A stretch of DNA of 64,000 nt, from positions 76,537,872-76,601,871 of the forward strand of contig CM043953.1 in assembly GCA_014529385.2 (NCBI GenBank). The letters run 5' to 3'. Of the stretch, positions 1 to 11,341 are shown in pieces; position 1 is the first letter of the stretch; each line of letters opens with the position of its first letter. The notes below the pieces were generated by a model that worked only from the letters and a program-made list of their open reading frames with translations, was not told the origin of the DNA and ran no database searches. The DNA is from Adiantum capillus-veneris (lineage: Eukaryota; Streptophyta; Polypodiopsida; Polypodiales; Pteridaceae). Position numbers and translations under genes: made by a program.

Positions 1-625
1 GGAAAATGTCCAAAAACCTCTAAAAAGGGGCTTTTTGGAAAGATAAGTATAAGAAAACCCCCAAAAATGGGCTTTGTACTAACGGCGCGCAGAGGGGCAT
101 TCTAAAATTTTAGAATGCCTCCTCGCGCACCTTTAGTAAAAAGCCCATTTTTGGGGGTTTTTTGACATTTTTTGCCTCTCCGGATGTCGGAATGAGACAA
201 GTAGACATTCGTTTTTAAGGTATTTTGGCATTCCGGATGCATTGGTGGTGTCAAAATCCTCAAAATCTATCACTATTTTACAGTTTGTGACTTTTCAACT
301 TTCAGTGATGACGTAAGCTGCATTGAATGCGCCGCACTTGCCTCCTGAAAAAGACGCTCGCATTAAATAAAAAAGTGACCGTTTTCAAGGATGATTGGGA
401 ATATAAATCTACTTTTCAGAGTGTCTGGTTGTCCTTTTGGACGTACTCACAAGGTGCAAGTGCATTTTAAAAAAAGTTTCTAGAGAGAGAAATACAATTT
501 CTTACAAGGCCCTCCAAATGACCTCCGAAATTTTATAATGGCTTCGTCCCATGGACTGATAATTTAATTGTGGTTCTCACTAAATCTGCAATAAGATAGG
601 GGTGAGGTTAGAAACCCGTCCCACA
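1..625 (+). repeat. LTR of outer Ty3-type element (5' part outside the window)
   Basis: The stretch ends in CCCACA two bases before a primer-binding-like site, as an LTR should. Its last ~90 bases (from about 541) resemble the end of the LTR at 62133-63053: both carry the CGTCCCATGG block, the AAGATAGG block and the CCCGTCCCACA end. I infer the 3' part of a 5' LTR from that family. The left end lies outside the window, so LTR length is unknown. No open frame of note is present. Confidence 0.6.
51..164. repeat. Inverted repeat (foldback), arms ~57 bp, no spacer
   Basis: Bases 51-107 and 108-164 are largely reverse complements. The centre is a perfect 22-base palindrome (97-118), followed by a poorly matched GC-rich middle and then well matched outer arms around AAGCCCATTTTTGGGGG. 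A transcript across it would form a long hairpin. It lies inside the outer LTR. It may be part of the LTR or a small foldback element; I see no clear target duplication. Confidence 0.65.
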
Positions 626-627
626 TT

Positions 628-650
628 TGGCGCCCCTGCCGGGGATCGAA
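628..650 (+). other. Primer-binding site, tRNA-Asp-like
   Basis: The site starts TGGCGCC and ends CCGGGGATCGAA. From memory of plant tRNA-Asp(GTC), the complement of its 3' end differs at about two positions in the middle. The 2-base spacer after the LTR end is normal. Asp primer sites are known in plant Athila/Tat-type Ty3 elements. Confidence 0.7.
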
Positions 651-888
651 GATACCTAAACTAGGAAAAAACATGAGCGTCTCGTGAAGTTATCCTTTAA
701 CTTCCTCTAGGATCTCCTAGAGCAAAAACTTTTTTTTAGAAACCGCATAGCTTAAGATTGTCGTCTTTTGCTGTGTAGAAGTAGCTTGGAAGTAATCGTA
801 CTTGTCGAGTGTTTTTAGGATTGTAGGATTGTAGAACTACATCAGGATTTTGAAAATGATTGGTAGATGAGACATGTCTTAAGATCAA
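651..888 (+). other. Leader of outer LTR element, no gene seen
   Basis: This follows the primer site and precedes the point (889, TGCTCA) where similarity to the leader of element B begins. No open frame or recognisable motif is present. I read it as the outer element's leader, cut off by insertion of element A, but no 3' counterpart is visible in this window. Confidence 0.4.
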
Positions 889-1367
889 TGCTCAGGAAAT
901 CATAAAAAACAAGAAAACGAGTATTTGTGGACACTTTCCACAACCCCATTGCATGAGAACCTAGGAGTAGGGTGAGTAGGATCCGATGTGGATTTTAGAA
1001 CATTGCTCTCTCCGAAAGAATCATTGTGAGTTTTTATTTGAAGTTGCTAAATTTCAGGTCTATGGATAGAAATAGCACGAAAAGACTCCAAACCACTCAA
1101 TCCGATTGGAGAGTAAGCTTAAAAGTTGTATAAAGCAATGGGTAAGCTTAAGGACACTTTGAGGTAAAAATTTCAAGAGTTTGCAAACTCAGATTATTTA
1201 TTTTTTCTTGAAATTTTAGGCCAAATTAAATTTTGACTTGATTCCTAAGCTTAAAATAACTCATGAAAAGACTGTCCATGAAAAAAGTGCAAAAGATGGT
1301 ATATTTTAAGCCTGAGGTAAATAATCGTGATTATTTACTTCAGCTCAAAATTGACCAAGGTTGATAT
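889..1367 (+). mobile_element. Ty3 element A, LTR/leader part 1
   Basis: Bases 889-1367 align with 36508 onward at the start of element B, including the blocks around CTAGGAGTAGGG and AAAAGACTCCAAACC. Both copies begin at TGCTCA. A palindrome of the form TAAATAATCGTGATTATTTA lies at 1317-1338 and recurs in the other leader pieces. The leader continues after copia-1 at 18275 and after copia-2 at 23939; the three pieces add to about 1.6 kb, close to B's 1.68 kb. I cannot tell where LTR ends and leader begins. Confidence 0.7.
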
Positions 1368-1594
1368 TGTTGGAATTAGGGTTGCAGAGAAACGCACACA
1401 GCTTGGAGAAGACAAAGGAAGCTCAAGGCACACAATAGAGAGTGTGTTACTTAGTGTGCAATGGAAAGATAGATAGCCCTAGAGCGATGGGCATATATAC
1501 AATGCTCGGGGGGAAAAACCTCCTAAAGAGGGAAAAAATGCCCCGGCGGTCCTAGTGTGTTCACACACATCACTACCACATGTATATGGTAACA
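1368..1594 (-). repeat. Copia-1 3' LTR (227 bp)
   Basis: On the minus strand it starts TGTTACCATATACATG and ends TTCCAACA, the same length and termini as both copia-2 LTRs. A polypurine tract (minus-strand CCAGGGGGGATT, about 1595-1606) adjoins it internally. Confidence 0.95.
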
Positions 1595-1649
1595 AATCCC
1601 CCCTGGAGTGATGCGGTGAACGAGAGCTGGCACATGAGTAAAGGGAAGT

Positions 1650-3137
1650 GCCATGCTCTAAGGACATGATCAGTCCACAAAGGGGAGTAAGCCCGAAGCT
1701 TTGCAGAAAGCTTCAAGCTTCTCACAAGACAATGCCTATGTAAAAGGATCTGCAAGGTTGTCCTGTGTTGGCACATAAGCCAAGCTAATCTCTCCTACTG
1801 AGAGCCTCTCCCTGACACAGTGGTAATGCACCTCAATGTGCTTTGTGCGAGCATGAAAAACTAAGTTCCTCGCAACTGCCAATGCGCTCTGACTGTCAGT
1901 GTAGATAGTGTTGGCAGTGTCCTATCCAACACCCAAATCAGTCATAAGGAGTTTGAGCCATACACACTCAATCGTAGCTGTGAAGACTGCCCTGTACTCA
2001 TCCTCACAACTCGAAGTGTCCACAGTAGGTTGCTTCTTGCTCAACCATGATATACATGAACTACCAAGCATGAAACAAAAACCACTTGTGGACACTCGTG
2101 TGTCAAAACAACCAGCCCAATCTGAGCCCAAAAAAGCATGTAAGTCTGGCGACAATGATCCCCCCTTGGGATAAAACAAGCCAAGATGTAAAGTTCCACT
2201 AAGGTAGCGGAAAATCCTCTTGACTTCTTTCCAATTCTTAGACCCTCGGCTATGCATCAATCTGCTTATCTGTGAGACTGCAAACTGAATATATGGCCTT
2301 GTGTTGCATACATAAATGAGGTAGCCAGCAGTAGTTTGGTAAAGAGTGACATCAACAGGATTGCCAGCATCATGTATACTCAACTTCAAACCTGTTTCCA
2401 TGGGAATGGCAATAGGTTTGCAATCCTCAAGTCCAAACTTACATAGCAATGTCTCTATCTAACTTTTTTGACACAAGGCAATACCACCATCACTGCTTAG
2501 ACTGTATACCCAAGTAATGATGCAATAGCCCCAAATCTTTCATCTTGAAAGTAGCATTCAAATCAGCCTTAAATTCAGCAATATGTCTCTCATTTGGTCC
2601 AGTGATCAGCAAATCATCACCATAAAGAACCACAATGAGAAGTAGATCACCCTCACGCTTTACATACAATGTGCTTTCTGTTGGACTGTTACAAAAGCCT
2701 CGTTTAACCAAATGAGTGTCAGCTTTCTCATACCAAGCACGAGGAGATTGCTTCAACCCATACAAAGCCTTCTTACATTTGCACACTTTGTCCTCTTGTC
2801 CTTTTATGACAAAACCGCGAGGCTGCGTTACATAAACTTCCTCAAATATGTCACCATTCAAGAAAGTAGTAACAATGTCTAATTGATGTACATCCCAACC
2901 AAAATGAGGTGCCAATGCACATAGAAAATGCACAGTAGTCATATGACAAATGGGAGCAAAAGTCTCTTCATAATCTATGCCTTTTTGTTGTGCATAACCC
3001 TTTGCAGCAAGTCGAGCCTTATGTCGATCAATCTCACCATCCAGCTTGCGTTTCAACTTGTAAACCCACTTCATACCAATGGCCTTTTGCCCAGGAGGCA
3101 AATCACATAAAGTCCATGTGTCTGTGTTGTGTTTGTG
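1650..3137 (-). pseudogene. Copia-1 reverse transcriptase and RNase H remnant
   Basis: Two minus-strand open pieces (3284-2490 and 2449-1922) carry the copia RT and the start of RNase H. Visible landmarks are the WVYKLKRK block, a mid-domain DIVTTFLNGD, and the polymerase box, which reads YGDD where copia-2 has YVDD. RNase H starts at the SDWAGCFDTR-like block. The frame breaks near 2450-2490. The run of five A (minus-strand five T) near 1853 preserves a reading frame that copia-2 has lost. This piece would have copied RNA to DNA in cytoplasmic particles; it is inactive here. Confidence 0.9.
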
Positions 3138-4690
3138 GCACCAAAGCATATGCCAAACAACCAAAAACATGCATGTGCTCAATAGAAGTATTTCTATCAT
3201 GCCATGCTTCATATGGAGTAATAGAATGCAAAGCTTTCGTAGGACACCTGTTAAGTACATAAGTTGCACATATGATGGCCTCAAGCCAAAAAGAATGCAG
3301 CAAAGCTTGACTTTTGACCATACATCGAGCCATTTCCGTCAGTGGCTTGTTTTTCCTCTTAGCAACACCATTTTGTTGAGGTGTATAAGGCACTGTACAT
3401 TGGTGTTTTATCCCACGACTAGCCAGAAATGCATTAAATTCATGAGACATATACTCCCCCCCTCGATCGAAATGGAGGGTGCCCATAGTACATTTCGAGA
3501 CATTTTCAGCCATAGCCAAAAATTGTTTGAAGCACAATAAAACTTCAACTTCGCTTTAAGAGGAAATACCCATTCATGCCTGGAGTAATCATCAATGAAA
3601 TTCAAGAAGTAAAGGTAATTGCCCAAGGATGGAGTTTGCATGGGCCCACAAACATCACTATGCACAAGCTACAACCTACATGTTGCCCGAACTGAACCAT
3701 CCTTTGGAAACTTAGAACGCTGCATCTTACCCAAAATACAGCCTTCACAAACATGTTTGATAGGTGCTTCAAGAGGCGGCAAAGAAGCAACCATATCAGA
3801 TTTCTACAAATGCAGCAAACTGGCAAAATTCAGTGACCAAAACGTGCATGCCAAAGTTTTGCATCTGAAATAGCCCTTGAATTTGCAACTGCATTTGCAA
3901 AATTTTGTCCACACTTGTCATACAAAGTGAGCTTATACAGCCCATGACACAAAAGGCCAGATGCAACAATTTCATCACCAAAACTGAGATCATGAACTAT
4001 ACATCTGTCATCCACAAATTTGACTACAAGTCCAAGTCTAGCAAGTGCGGATACAGACAAGAGATTCTTCTTGATCCCAGGTACATAAAGTGCATCAAAA
4101 AGTGTGAAGGAATTGCCATTTCCAGTAGTAAGCACAATCTTTCCAACTCCCTGAACCGAATAAGAGGTATTGTTCGCACAAGTGACTGAATTCCCATGAG
4201 GGACAGACTCGAGAGAGGTAAACAATTCACGATGTGAGGTAATGTGCTTTGTAGCACCACTGTCGAAATACCACACATGTGAATCTTTAGCAATTGACAA
4301 GCATGCATCATGGACAACAGGATTGTTAGTGCACTCTGCGCTAAAAGCCCATTCTGCATCAACATCAGCAACACATTCTCCTTTTACAGAAGATGCAACA
4401 ATGGCTGCATTTGTAGTGGAACCAGCATTTGCAGTGGAACCACCCTCTTTCTTCTTAGCCTCTTTGGCCTTCAACTTAGGACACGACTTGATCAAGTGAT
4501 CATTAGATTTACAATAATGGCAACGCATCTTCTTTTTGCCCTTATCATTAGAATTGCCAGACGAAGTGCTGCCATCAGAAGCATTAGGAACAGAAGTTTT
4601 TTCCACTCACAGTAGAACCATAAGAAGTGGATGCATTACTATTACCACCCTTTATTTTTGAAGCAATAAAAGCCTGTTCAACTGCACGCT
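3137..4690 (-). pseudogene. Copia-1 gag C-end, protease and integrase remnant
   Basis: Minus-strand 4606-3830 encodes a CCHC zinc knuckle (CHYCKSNDHLIKSC), then the aspartic protease box (DSGATKHIT), then the GAG-pre-integrase block ending KLWHARFGH. Integrase follows in broken frames from 3826 to 3103: a CEGCILGK zinc-finger half with both cysteines, then SDVCGP, the DRGGEY block (first Asp box changed to FDRGGEY), and NGVAKRKN where copia-2 has NGVAERKN. So the catalytic Glu is replaced by Lys. The end at about 3130 is joined directly to the RT, deleting the linker present in copia-2 (about 21595-22185). Confidence 0.88.
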
Positions 4691-4691
4691 A

Positions 4692-6299
4692 TGTCATAAA
4701 ATCTAATATCTAACCAACCCAAATGATTTTCTCATATTAAATTGATCACTTAATGTGGGAGAATAAACGGGAACAAGTGTTAAGATATAGATATGTTCTT
4801 ATAGATCTATCTCAACACGGGGCCAATAGTAAAGGGGCCCAAATGGCAGATGGTCTATCAAGAGCAAGGCTAACCAATGGAGCATAAGACCTTAGGGTTA
4901 GCTTCATTGAAGACCTCCAAAAATGTGTGTAAAAGTCCTTTGACCTTAGGTAAGCTAGGGCTGAGCTTGAGGTGGGAACCCGGCCCAAGCTCGAGGTGCT
5001 TGACCTGCTTGAGGTGCTTGTCGTACTTGAGGTGTTTGTCCTGCTTGAGGTGCTTGATTAAGGTGCTTGAGGTGCTTGACTTGCCGCTTGATTAGGTGCT
5101 TGAGGTTCCTTGACATGCTTGCCTGAGATGCTTGTGGGAATACCCCCTAGTCCAAGTTCTTTGTCATGCTTGATGAGTAAGGTGCTTGAGATTCTAGAGT
5201 CAAAAGCATCCCTACAAGAGGGGGGGCGAGCCCTTTTCCTAGGTATCAGAGAGAGAACACACACTCACACTCACAAGGGAAGCCCCAGCTTGAAGAGGCA
5301 GCAAGGACACATGTCAGGTCCCTACCCATGTTACCTTCATGTGTTGCTTGAAGCCTATTGGCTAGTCTTCAAAGGGGTCCGATGATAAATTACTTGAATT
5401 ATCTAATTGTTTTTGCATTTATCAAGTCCTCTCTCTCAAAGGGGAAAGGGGGACACTTGTCTCAAGGCTATCCCTGTTGCTTGTAATGGCTTCTGCTTGT
5501 GATTGGCTAGGCGTGGAGGGGTCCAATGAGCTTCAAGCATGAGCTACAAGGGGGGGTCGACCCAAGCAAGCTAGGGGGGTGCTTAGGGGGTATACTCACC
5601 CACACACACTCACAAGCACTCTCATTGTGTACTATGCAAAGTGCAAGAGCTCCCTCTCCTTCTCCAAGCAAGTAGAGGTTGAGAGCCTACACCAACACTC
5701 TTGGCTATGGAGTGCAAATCCAACCAAGAGCCATGCTTCAATGCTTAAGCTTGCCATCTCCTTCTTCTTCATTACTATGCTATTATGTATGCTAGCAACA
5801 AGAGTATGATAAGTGAGGAACTAATTCTTTCTCCTACGAAATGTTTCTTCTTCCTCTTTCCTAACCTCATTCCCTGCTAGCTCTCTCCACCTTCGAAGGT
5901 GTTTGAGGTCTTGGGACTGAGGCTTGGTATAGTTAAAGCTTTCTTCAAGCTTAGGTTATGCTATGATGGTGATGCATGAAGCTTTCCATCTTCATTGCTT
6001 CACCTAGGTCACAAGGAACACAAAGAATGTATTGTAACAAGTCTCTTTTTATGGGAGAAATCATAATACAAATGCCTATTGGAGGGGGGACCGGCTCCAC
6101 ATAAATCCGGTCCTCAACTGTTGTCATGTTCTCTAAATTCTCTCTCTTGCAAAAGTATTGTCTATGCCAAGTTAACTAATTGCTATGATTATGTTGCTAT
6201 CTTCAATTATGTCAACCCGCTATGCTCCCAAAATCATTTCTTGAAAGTACTCTCATTAAATTCCGCTACTCTCAAATTGAATAGGCAAATTCCATTACA
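4692..6299. mobile_element. Solo LTR (1608 bp) inside copia-1
   Basis: It begins TGTCATAAAAT and ends CCATTACA. Flanks are CGCTA (4687-4691) and CGCTG (6300-6304); copia-2 shows CGCTG at the homologous empty site, so this is a 5-bp target duplication with one change. No coding frame of note is present. The right third (about 6010-6300) is AT-rich with AATGTATTGTAAC-like sequence, as in an LTR's R/U5. I infer recombination between the two LTRs of a larger element. The parent is not in this window. Confidence 0.75.
4979..5122 (+). repeat. Minisatellite, CTTGAGGTGCTTGA-like units
   Basis: About ten imperfect units of 14-18 bases built on CTTGAGGTGCTTGA run in tandem inside the solo LTR. Short open frames across it just read Leu/Arg-Cys repeats and are not credible genes. 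Confidence 0.75.
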
Positions 6300-6982
6300 C
6301 GCTGCCTAGTCCTATTTTTTCTGGAAAGTGAATCTTGCAAAAACAATGTGCATAATGCATCAAACCTGACAACTTCTGGATTTCCTTACGTCATAAGTCT
6401 CCAAGTACTAGCAAAAGTCTGGTAAGAATCTGGTAAGGCATCAAGAATAGTCTGCACAAGGGAACTGTCTGAAATGACTTCACCTGCAGAAATAAGTTGC
6501 TCATTGATATCCTTGACACCAGCAAGAAAAGTGTCCATATCATCTTCCTCATGCATAATCTTTGACTCCAGCTCTTTATGCAGCAAAGCAATTTTAGCCT
6601 CATTGTGGCTTGCATAAAGACCATCCAAAATATCCCAAGCCTGTTTTGTAGATTTTGCTGAACGAATGTGAGGAACAACGGTGCGCTTCACAGACAACAC
6701 AATCAATGCATGGGCCTGCGCATCCTTTACATTCCAATGAGCTTGTTCTGCCGTAGGCAAAACAACTCTAATAGCAGCAATCCTTGCAGTAAGACCTGCA
6801 ACATCCTCAACATCGCCTACATCCTCAGAACCAAGACGTACATCAATGCCCTGCACAATGTTTCAGACGCCCTTTGACACAAGAATATGTTGCATCATAT
6901 AAGCCCACATAGGATAGTTGTCCCCATCCAACCTCTCCTCAACAGCAAACATCTTGAACACATATGTGTTGTTGTCAGCCAT
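6300..6982 (-). pseudogene. Copia-1 gag N-terminal remnant
   Basis: Reading from the ATG at 6982, the start matches copia-2 gag (MADNN, then the FKMFA and LDGDNYPMWAYMMQH blocks). A TGA replaces the Trp codon near 6874; the frame then runs open to about 6386 through the ETKIALLHKELESKIM-type region. Gag would form the particle. The remainder lies beyond the solo LTR, from 4690 downward. Confidence 0.88.
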
Positions 6983-7330
6983 GGTAAATGTTGCACCTGA
7001 TGTGAAAGCTGTCCAAAACTAGGAGAAACGGAGCGGGAACAACACATGCTATATAGCACAAACTGTAGAAGACTATGAAGCACCTGTTATGCAAAAAACG
7101 GCACTGACAGAAATCCTACACAAAATGACAAAATAGCCTGTGCAGTACTGCCTGTAGTGGAAACGGAGATCGAAATGAGCCCAAATAAAAAATATGAGCA
7201 GACTCAACTCTACAAGCTCACCACAAAAAAAATTCGACCTGCAAATGCTTGCGAAAGCTCACTGAAATCGAAGAAAGTGAGCAAGCGTGTGCTGGAGCAG
7301 TTGGCGACTAAGCCTGGGAGTACGCAACCT

Positions 7331-7342
7331 GCTCTGATACCA
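7331..7342 (-). other. Copia-1 primer-binding site (initiator Met tRNA)
   Basis: The minus strand reads TGGTATCAGAGC, the standard initiator-Met primer site, two bases inside the 5' LTR. The same 12 bases occur in copia-2 at 18991-19002. Confidence 0.92.
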
Positions 7343-7344
7343 AT

Positions 7345-7541
7345 TGTTGGAATTAGCATTGTAGAGAAATGCACACAGCTTGGAGAAGATGAAGGAAGCT
7401 CAAGGCACACAATAGAGAGTGTGTTACTTAGTGTGCAATGAAAGATACATAGCCCTAGAGTGATGGGAGTATATACAATGCTCGGGGGGAAAAACCTCCC
7501 AAAGAGGGAAAAAATGCCCCGACGGTCCTAGTGTGTTCACA
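7345..7541 (-). repeat. Copia-1 5' LTR, larger part
   Basis: It matches the 1368-1594 LTR from its TGTTGGAATTAG end up to TGTTCACA. There the CACTA element enters. The LTR resumes at 18246 and ends at 18274; with the 3-bp duplication removed, the two parts total 226 bp. Confidence 0.93.
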
Positions 7542-7760
7542 CACTACAACATAACATCAAGATATCGACGCAGTATATATCGACGGCCGTACCTTTCCAC
7601 GCAGTTATCGACGTACTTGCAGCCCGTCGATATATGCATCGAAATACCCGTCGATATGCCCGGGGAAATATGCGTGGCAAGGCATACCTTTCCACGCATA
7701 TATCGACAAATATTACCACGAGTATATCGACGCAGATTTCGACGCAAAAAATTGGGGGGA
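7542..7760 (+). repeat. CACTA 5' terminal and subterminal repeat zone
   Basis: After the CACTACAACA end come at least eight copies of a short motif, (T)ATCGACG or its complement, spaced 15-40 bases apart. A longer block, ACCTTTCCACGCA, appears twice (about 7590 and 7688). Similar zones bind the element's own transposase in known CACTA elements. Confidence 0.85.
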
Positions 7761-7867
7761 AAAAAAGGAAAATCCGCACGCAGGCGGCCATTTTCGCCTG
7801 CGACGCGCTCAGATCTCTTGGCCGAAACCTGCTGCGCAGGTATTATGAAACTCTCCCGCCCCCCAAC

Positions 7868-7918
7868 CCCTCTCTCTCTCTCTCTCTACATCGTGTGTGT
7901 GTGTGTGTGTAGGAAACT

Positions 7919-8008
<90 letters not shown>

Positions 8009-8072
8009 GTGTGTGTGTGTGTGTAGAAAATCCAAGAGAGAGAAACGTGTGTGTGTGTGTAGGAAACTAAAT

Positions 8073-8110
<38 letters not shown>

Positions 8111-8300
8111 GTGTGTGTGTGTGTGTGTGTGTGTGTAGAAAATCCGAGAGAGAAATGTGTGTGTGTGTGTAAATAAGAAATTAAAAAGCTAGAGAGAGAT
8201 AGAGATGTTTGTGCGTGTAGGAAATTAAAGAGAGAGACACAGAGAGAGAAATGTATGCGTAGGAAATTAAAATTAAAGAGAGAAATGAAAATCAAAGGAA
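7868..8300 (+). repeat. Compound microsatellite (CT)n, (GT)n, (GA)n
   Basis: There are alternating blocks of (GA)n, the longest being about 7925-8006, and (GT)n. They are separated by the repeated spacers AGGAAACTAAA and AGAAAATCC(A/G)AG. Reuse of the same spacers suggests duplication of a (GA)-(GT)-spacer unit. Long open frames here are low-complexity artefacts. Confidence 0.92.
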
Positions 8301-8700
8301 ATGAAATGTTATATTAACGTCTTCAAAAGGCCAAAGTGACCTATGAGACCAGAAAGTTACAATGTGGTGGATCTAATACAAAGTCAGAGTAACAAGATGA
8401 CAAAATAAAATATTATGGAATCCTAAACTGCTGGGTGTGGACTAAGCAGCTAAAATAGCTAGCTGGGATAGGTAGATCATAGGAGATCCAGCATCGGTCC
8501 CGCTGGCGGATCTCATCAATCTCGTTCATGGTCAGTAGTCTGACCGGGCGTTGTGCATGTTGAGCCAAAGTGACCTGGATCCTCTGATGCAGCCTCTGTC
8601 GATGTTGTGTAGTCCTCCGCAGTTGTGGGCGTCTGGATCTCCCTAGCTCGGTCGCTGGTTCGATCAGTATGCCTCTGGTGTAAAGTGACAAGCTCTGTTG

Positions 8701-8702
<2 letters not shown>
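8301..8702 (-). other. Unassigned stretch, possible truncated LINE 3' end
   Basis: No recognisable gene. The segment 8311-8350 resembles the LINE's 3' end at 8934-8974: both read TATTA(A/T)CGTC, then a CCT/GG-rich gap, then TGACCTATG(A/G)GACCA on the plus strand, and both are followed by microsatellite. This suggests a second, 5'-truncated LINE tail on the minus strand, but the 8413-8650 region shows no match to the visible ORF2. Confidence 0.35.
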
Positions 8703-8784
<82 letters not shown>

Positions 8785-8819
8785 GGAAGTAGAGAGCGAG
8801 AGAGAGAGAGAGCAAGAGA

Positions 8820-8895
<76 letters not shown>

Positions 8896-8929
8896 TAGAG
8901 AGATAGATAGATAGATAGATAGATAGATA
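8703..8929 (+). repeat. Microsatellites (GA)n, (AT)n, (GATA)n
   Basis: The order is (GA)n to about 8818, (AT)n at about 8822-8854, (GA)n to about 8893, then (GATA)n up to 8930. The last abuts the LINE's 3' end, so read on the minus strand the LINE is followed by (TATC)n and then (TC)n instead of poly(A). Confidence 0.93.
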
Positions 8930-8983
8930 GTTCTATTATCGTCCTGGGAGGTCAAATATGACCTATGGGACCAAATGAACATG

Positions 8984-11326
8984 TCACGTGGTGTGAGTGG
9001 AGTTCATAAGTGACTCTCGATGCTCAAAAATGGCTGAAATGAGCGTCGCAATAGAGAGTCCACATCGTGGTTGGGACAGGAAGGTATGTAGGGAGAGCTC
9101 ATGGCTGAATATATGGGGAAAAGAGGACCTAATGTGGTCAAAAGCTGAGCACTCAAGTAGTGTGTGGTACTCACTCTCTCGCACTTGACGAGGGCATAAG
9201 GTGCAAAGTCGATGACACTCCTCGCCAGTGCCCCAACGTCCTGTCTCGCAGCGTAGAGAATGGGAGCTAAGACGAATGGAGGCAATGGTGCGGATCGCAC
9301 TCAACGGGATGGGCTCAAGGATGTAGGAATGGGTTCGGTTACCTCGTTCCGAGAAGAAGAGAGATTTGTAGTTTGGGGCAACGTGTGTGGTGTAATGGCT
9401 GAAGCGAGAACCTCCAGATTTCTCCCAAGCCATGATACATTGGCGTTGTAAGAAGGCCTCATTAACTTGGGAGTCGATCGACGCATCCTTGACCAAGTGA
9501 CATGCATCCCATCTTCCAAACCATTTCTTGATATCAAGCATCCACCCCGAACTTAGTATTTTGCTCTTGCATGTCTTTTGAACCTTTTGACTTGCTTCAT
9601 ATGCGATTCTAGGAAGTCGATGCAAAGGGCTACATTGTGTCTTACGCATGTACTCCACAACCCTTTCCATGCCCAAGACCTCAATGGGAAGCGATCCGGA
9701 CTCAAGAAGTAAGAGCATGTAGGGTGTTTGTGTCTTGACTTGGAGAAAGTTGGTGAGAAAACGCTTTTGGACATTCTCAAACTCTTTCCAAGTAGACTTC
9801 CCGATGCTTCCACCCCACACCTCCACTCCATAAAGAAGCACCGGTGTCACCAATGTGTCAAAGAGGTACTTTTTGAGAGCCCAACACTTGATCTCTCCTG
9901 CATTGCACATGTTCTCAAATGCATAATAAGCCCTCTTTCCGGCTTCCAAGCGACGCATTGCACAATCCTTCCATTTATGATTGGATGGAACCTCAAGTCC
10001 AAGGTACTTGAAGTGATCTACCACTTCAAGTTTCTCATTGTTGTATACAATGCATGGATTTTCGTCATTGAGGGTCTTTACAAGCATAACCTTGGTTTTG
10101 GATCCATTCATGATCAGCCCGCTATCTATGCAAAAGCGTTCCAAGACACTCATAAGCTTTTGTGCATCTTCTAAGGTATGTGCCAAGAGCACTACATCAT
10201 CGGCATAAAGCAAAAGCATGATCACCGCATTTCCAATCTTAACCTCTTCTATGCCTTCTTGCTGCATAAAATCAAGAACCATGTATTCCAATTCATCAAT
10301 GAGTAGCCCAAAGAGGGTTGGGGAAAGTGGGCATCCTTGTTTGACACCAATAGTGCTTGCAAAAAATTCTGAAATTCCATCTCCCATACGTAATCGACAT
10401 ATCACTTTTTGGTAGATGCGAAAGACTGCATGCATAAATTCTCTCGGCACTTGAAGGCTTTGCATACGTCTCCAAAGATTTCCTCGCGGTACCATGTCAA
10501 AAGCTTTCTTGAAATCCACAAAGCAACAATACAACTTTTTTCCTTTCAATCGAGACGCTTCCATAAGAACTCGAAGAGTGACAAGGTGATCAATAGTGCT
10601 ATGATGCTTTCGAAAACCTGCTTGGCCAAGCGCACGTTTGCCATTCTTTTCAGCCCATTCACTTATCTTCATCTCCATGATACATCCAAATAACTTTGCC
10701 ATCAAAGAACCAACCATTATAGTGCGATAGTTGTTCACATTGTTTACATCTCCTCCTTTGTGCAAAGGTTTGATCCAATTTGCACTCCAATCATGAGGCA
10801 TGCCATACTGAAGTGCAAGGTTAAACATATCGCATATCCAATATTGTGTTTTCTTGCTTGTCCATTTAATCATTTCAGCCTTGACACCTTGAAGGTCACC
10901 TGCCTTGCGAGTAGCAAGTTTCTCAAGCGCGCGGCATACATCTTCAATGGTAAAGAAGGGAGACATAAATGGAAGGGAGCTACAACCCTCCATCTTATCA
11001 ACATTGGGTTGCTCATAGAGGTTCTTACAATGCATATACATATCCTCAAGAGTCAAGTCACCAAAGCTCTCAACGCGCTTGCCTTTTAGGTTTTGCCAAA
11101 ACTTGCCACATGCATGTGCTTTCTCTTGTGCTAAAAAAAGTTGTTTTTCGACTTCCCACCTTCTCCTCTTCTTTTGAACAAGTGCTTTGTATGTGTGTGA
11201 ACATTCCAAGTAAACTTCCTTGTCTTTGATTGCATCCAATCTTAGCAAGTGTTTTCGGGCTTGACTACATTCCATGTCAAACCATTTCTTCTTGGTGCTA
11301 CCCTTCTTAGACCTTTTGCAAGACAT
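8984..11326 (-). pseudogene. LINE ORF2, reverse transcriptase part (780 aa open)
   Basis: This is the polymerase that would prime on nicked target DNA. From the first Met, RT landmarks run in order: KPLHKGGD (~187), GFRKHHST (~237), VDFKKAFD (270-277), GVKQGCPLSP (327-336) and the catalytic YADD (374-377), followed by NGSKTK and HFKYLG. A zinc-finger-like C-end (C708, C711, H721, C726) matches the zf-RVT type. The frame is open for 780 codons but separated from the endonuclease by a stop or frameshift at 11327-11341, so this part lacks its upstream portion. The RT core itself has no obvious lesion. Confidence 0.92.
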
Positions 11327-11341
11327 GTGTTTCGCCGAAAA

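Noticed and set aside
1-888. Treating the 1-625 LTR and tRNA-Asp site as part of element A
   Set aside because: A/B similarity begins only at TGCTCA (889), and the LTR end matches the 62133-63053 family instead; I kept them as a separate outer element, though a single element cannot be excluded.
3079-3540. 153-codon plus-strand frame across copia-1
   Set aside because: It is the antisense shadow of the integrase; similar shadow frames occur over copia-2, the LINE and the Ty3 pol regions.
7843-8295. Long open frames over (GA)n/(CT)n tracts here and at 8413-8982, 13483-13881 and 14414-14861
   Set aside because: They are Ser-Leu or Arg-Glu dipeptide runs produced by dinucleotide repeats, which are open in several frames by nature.
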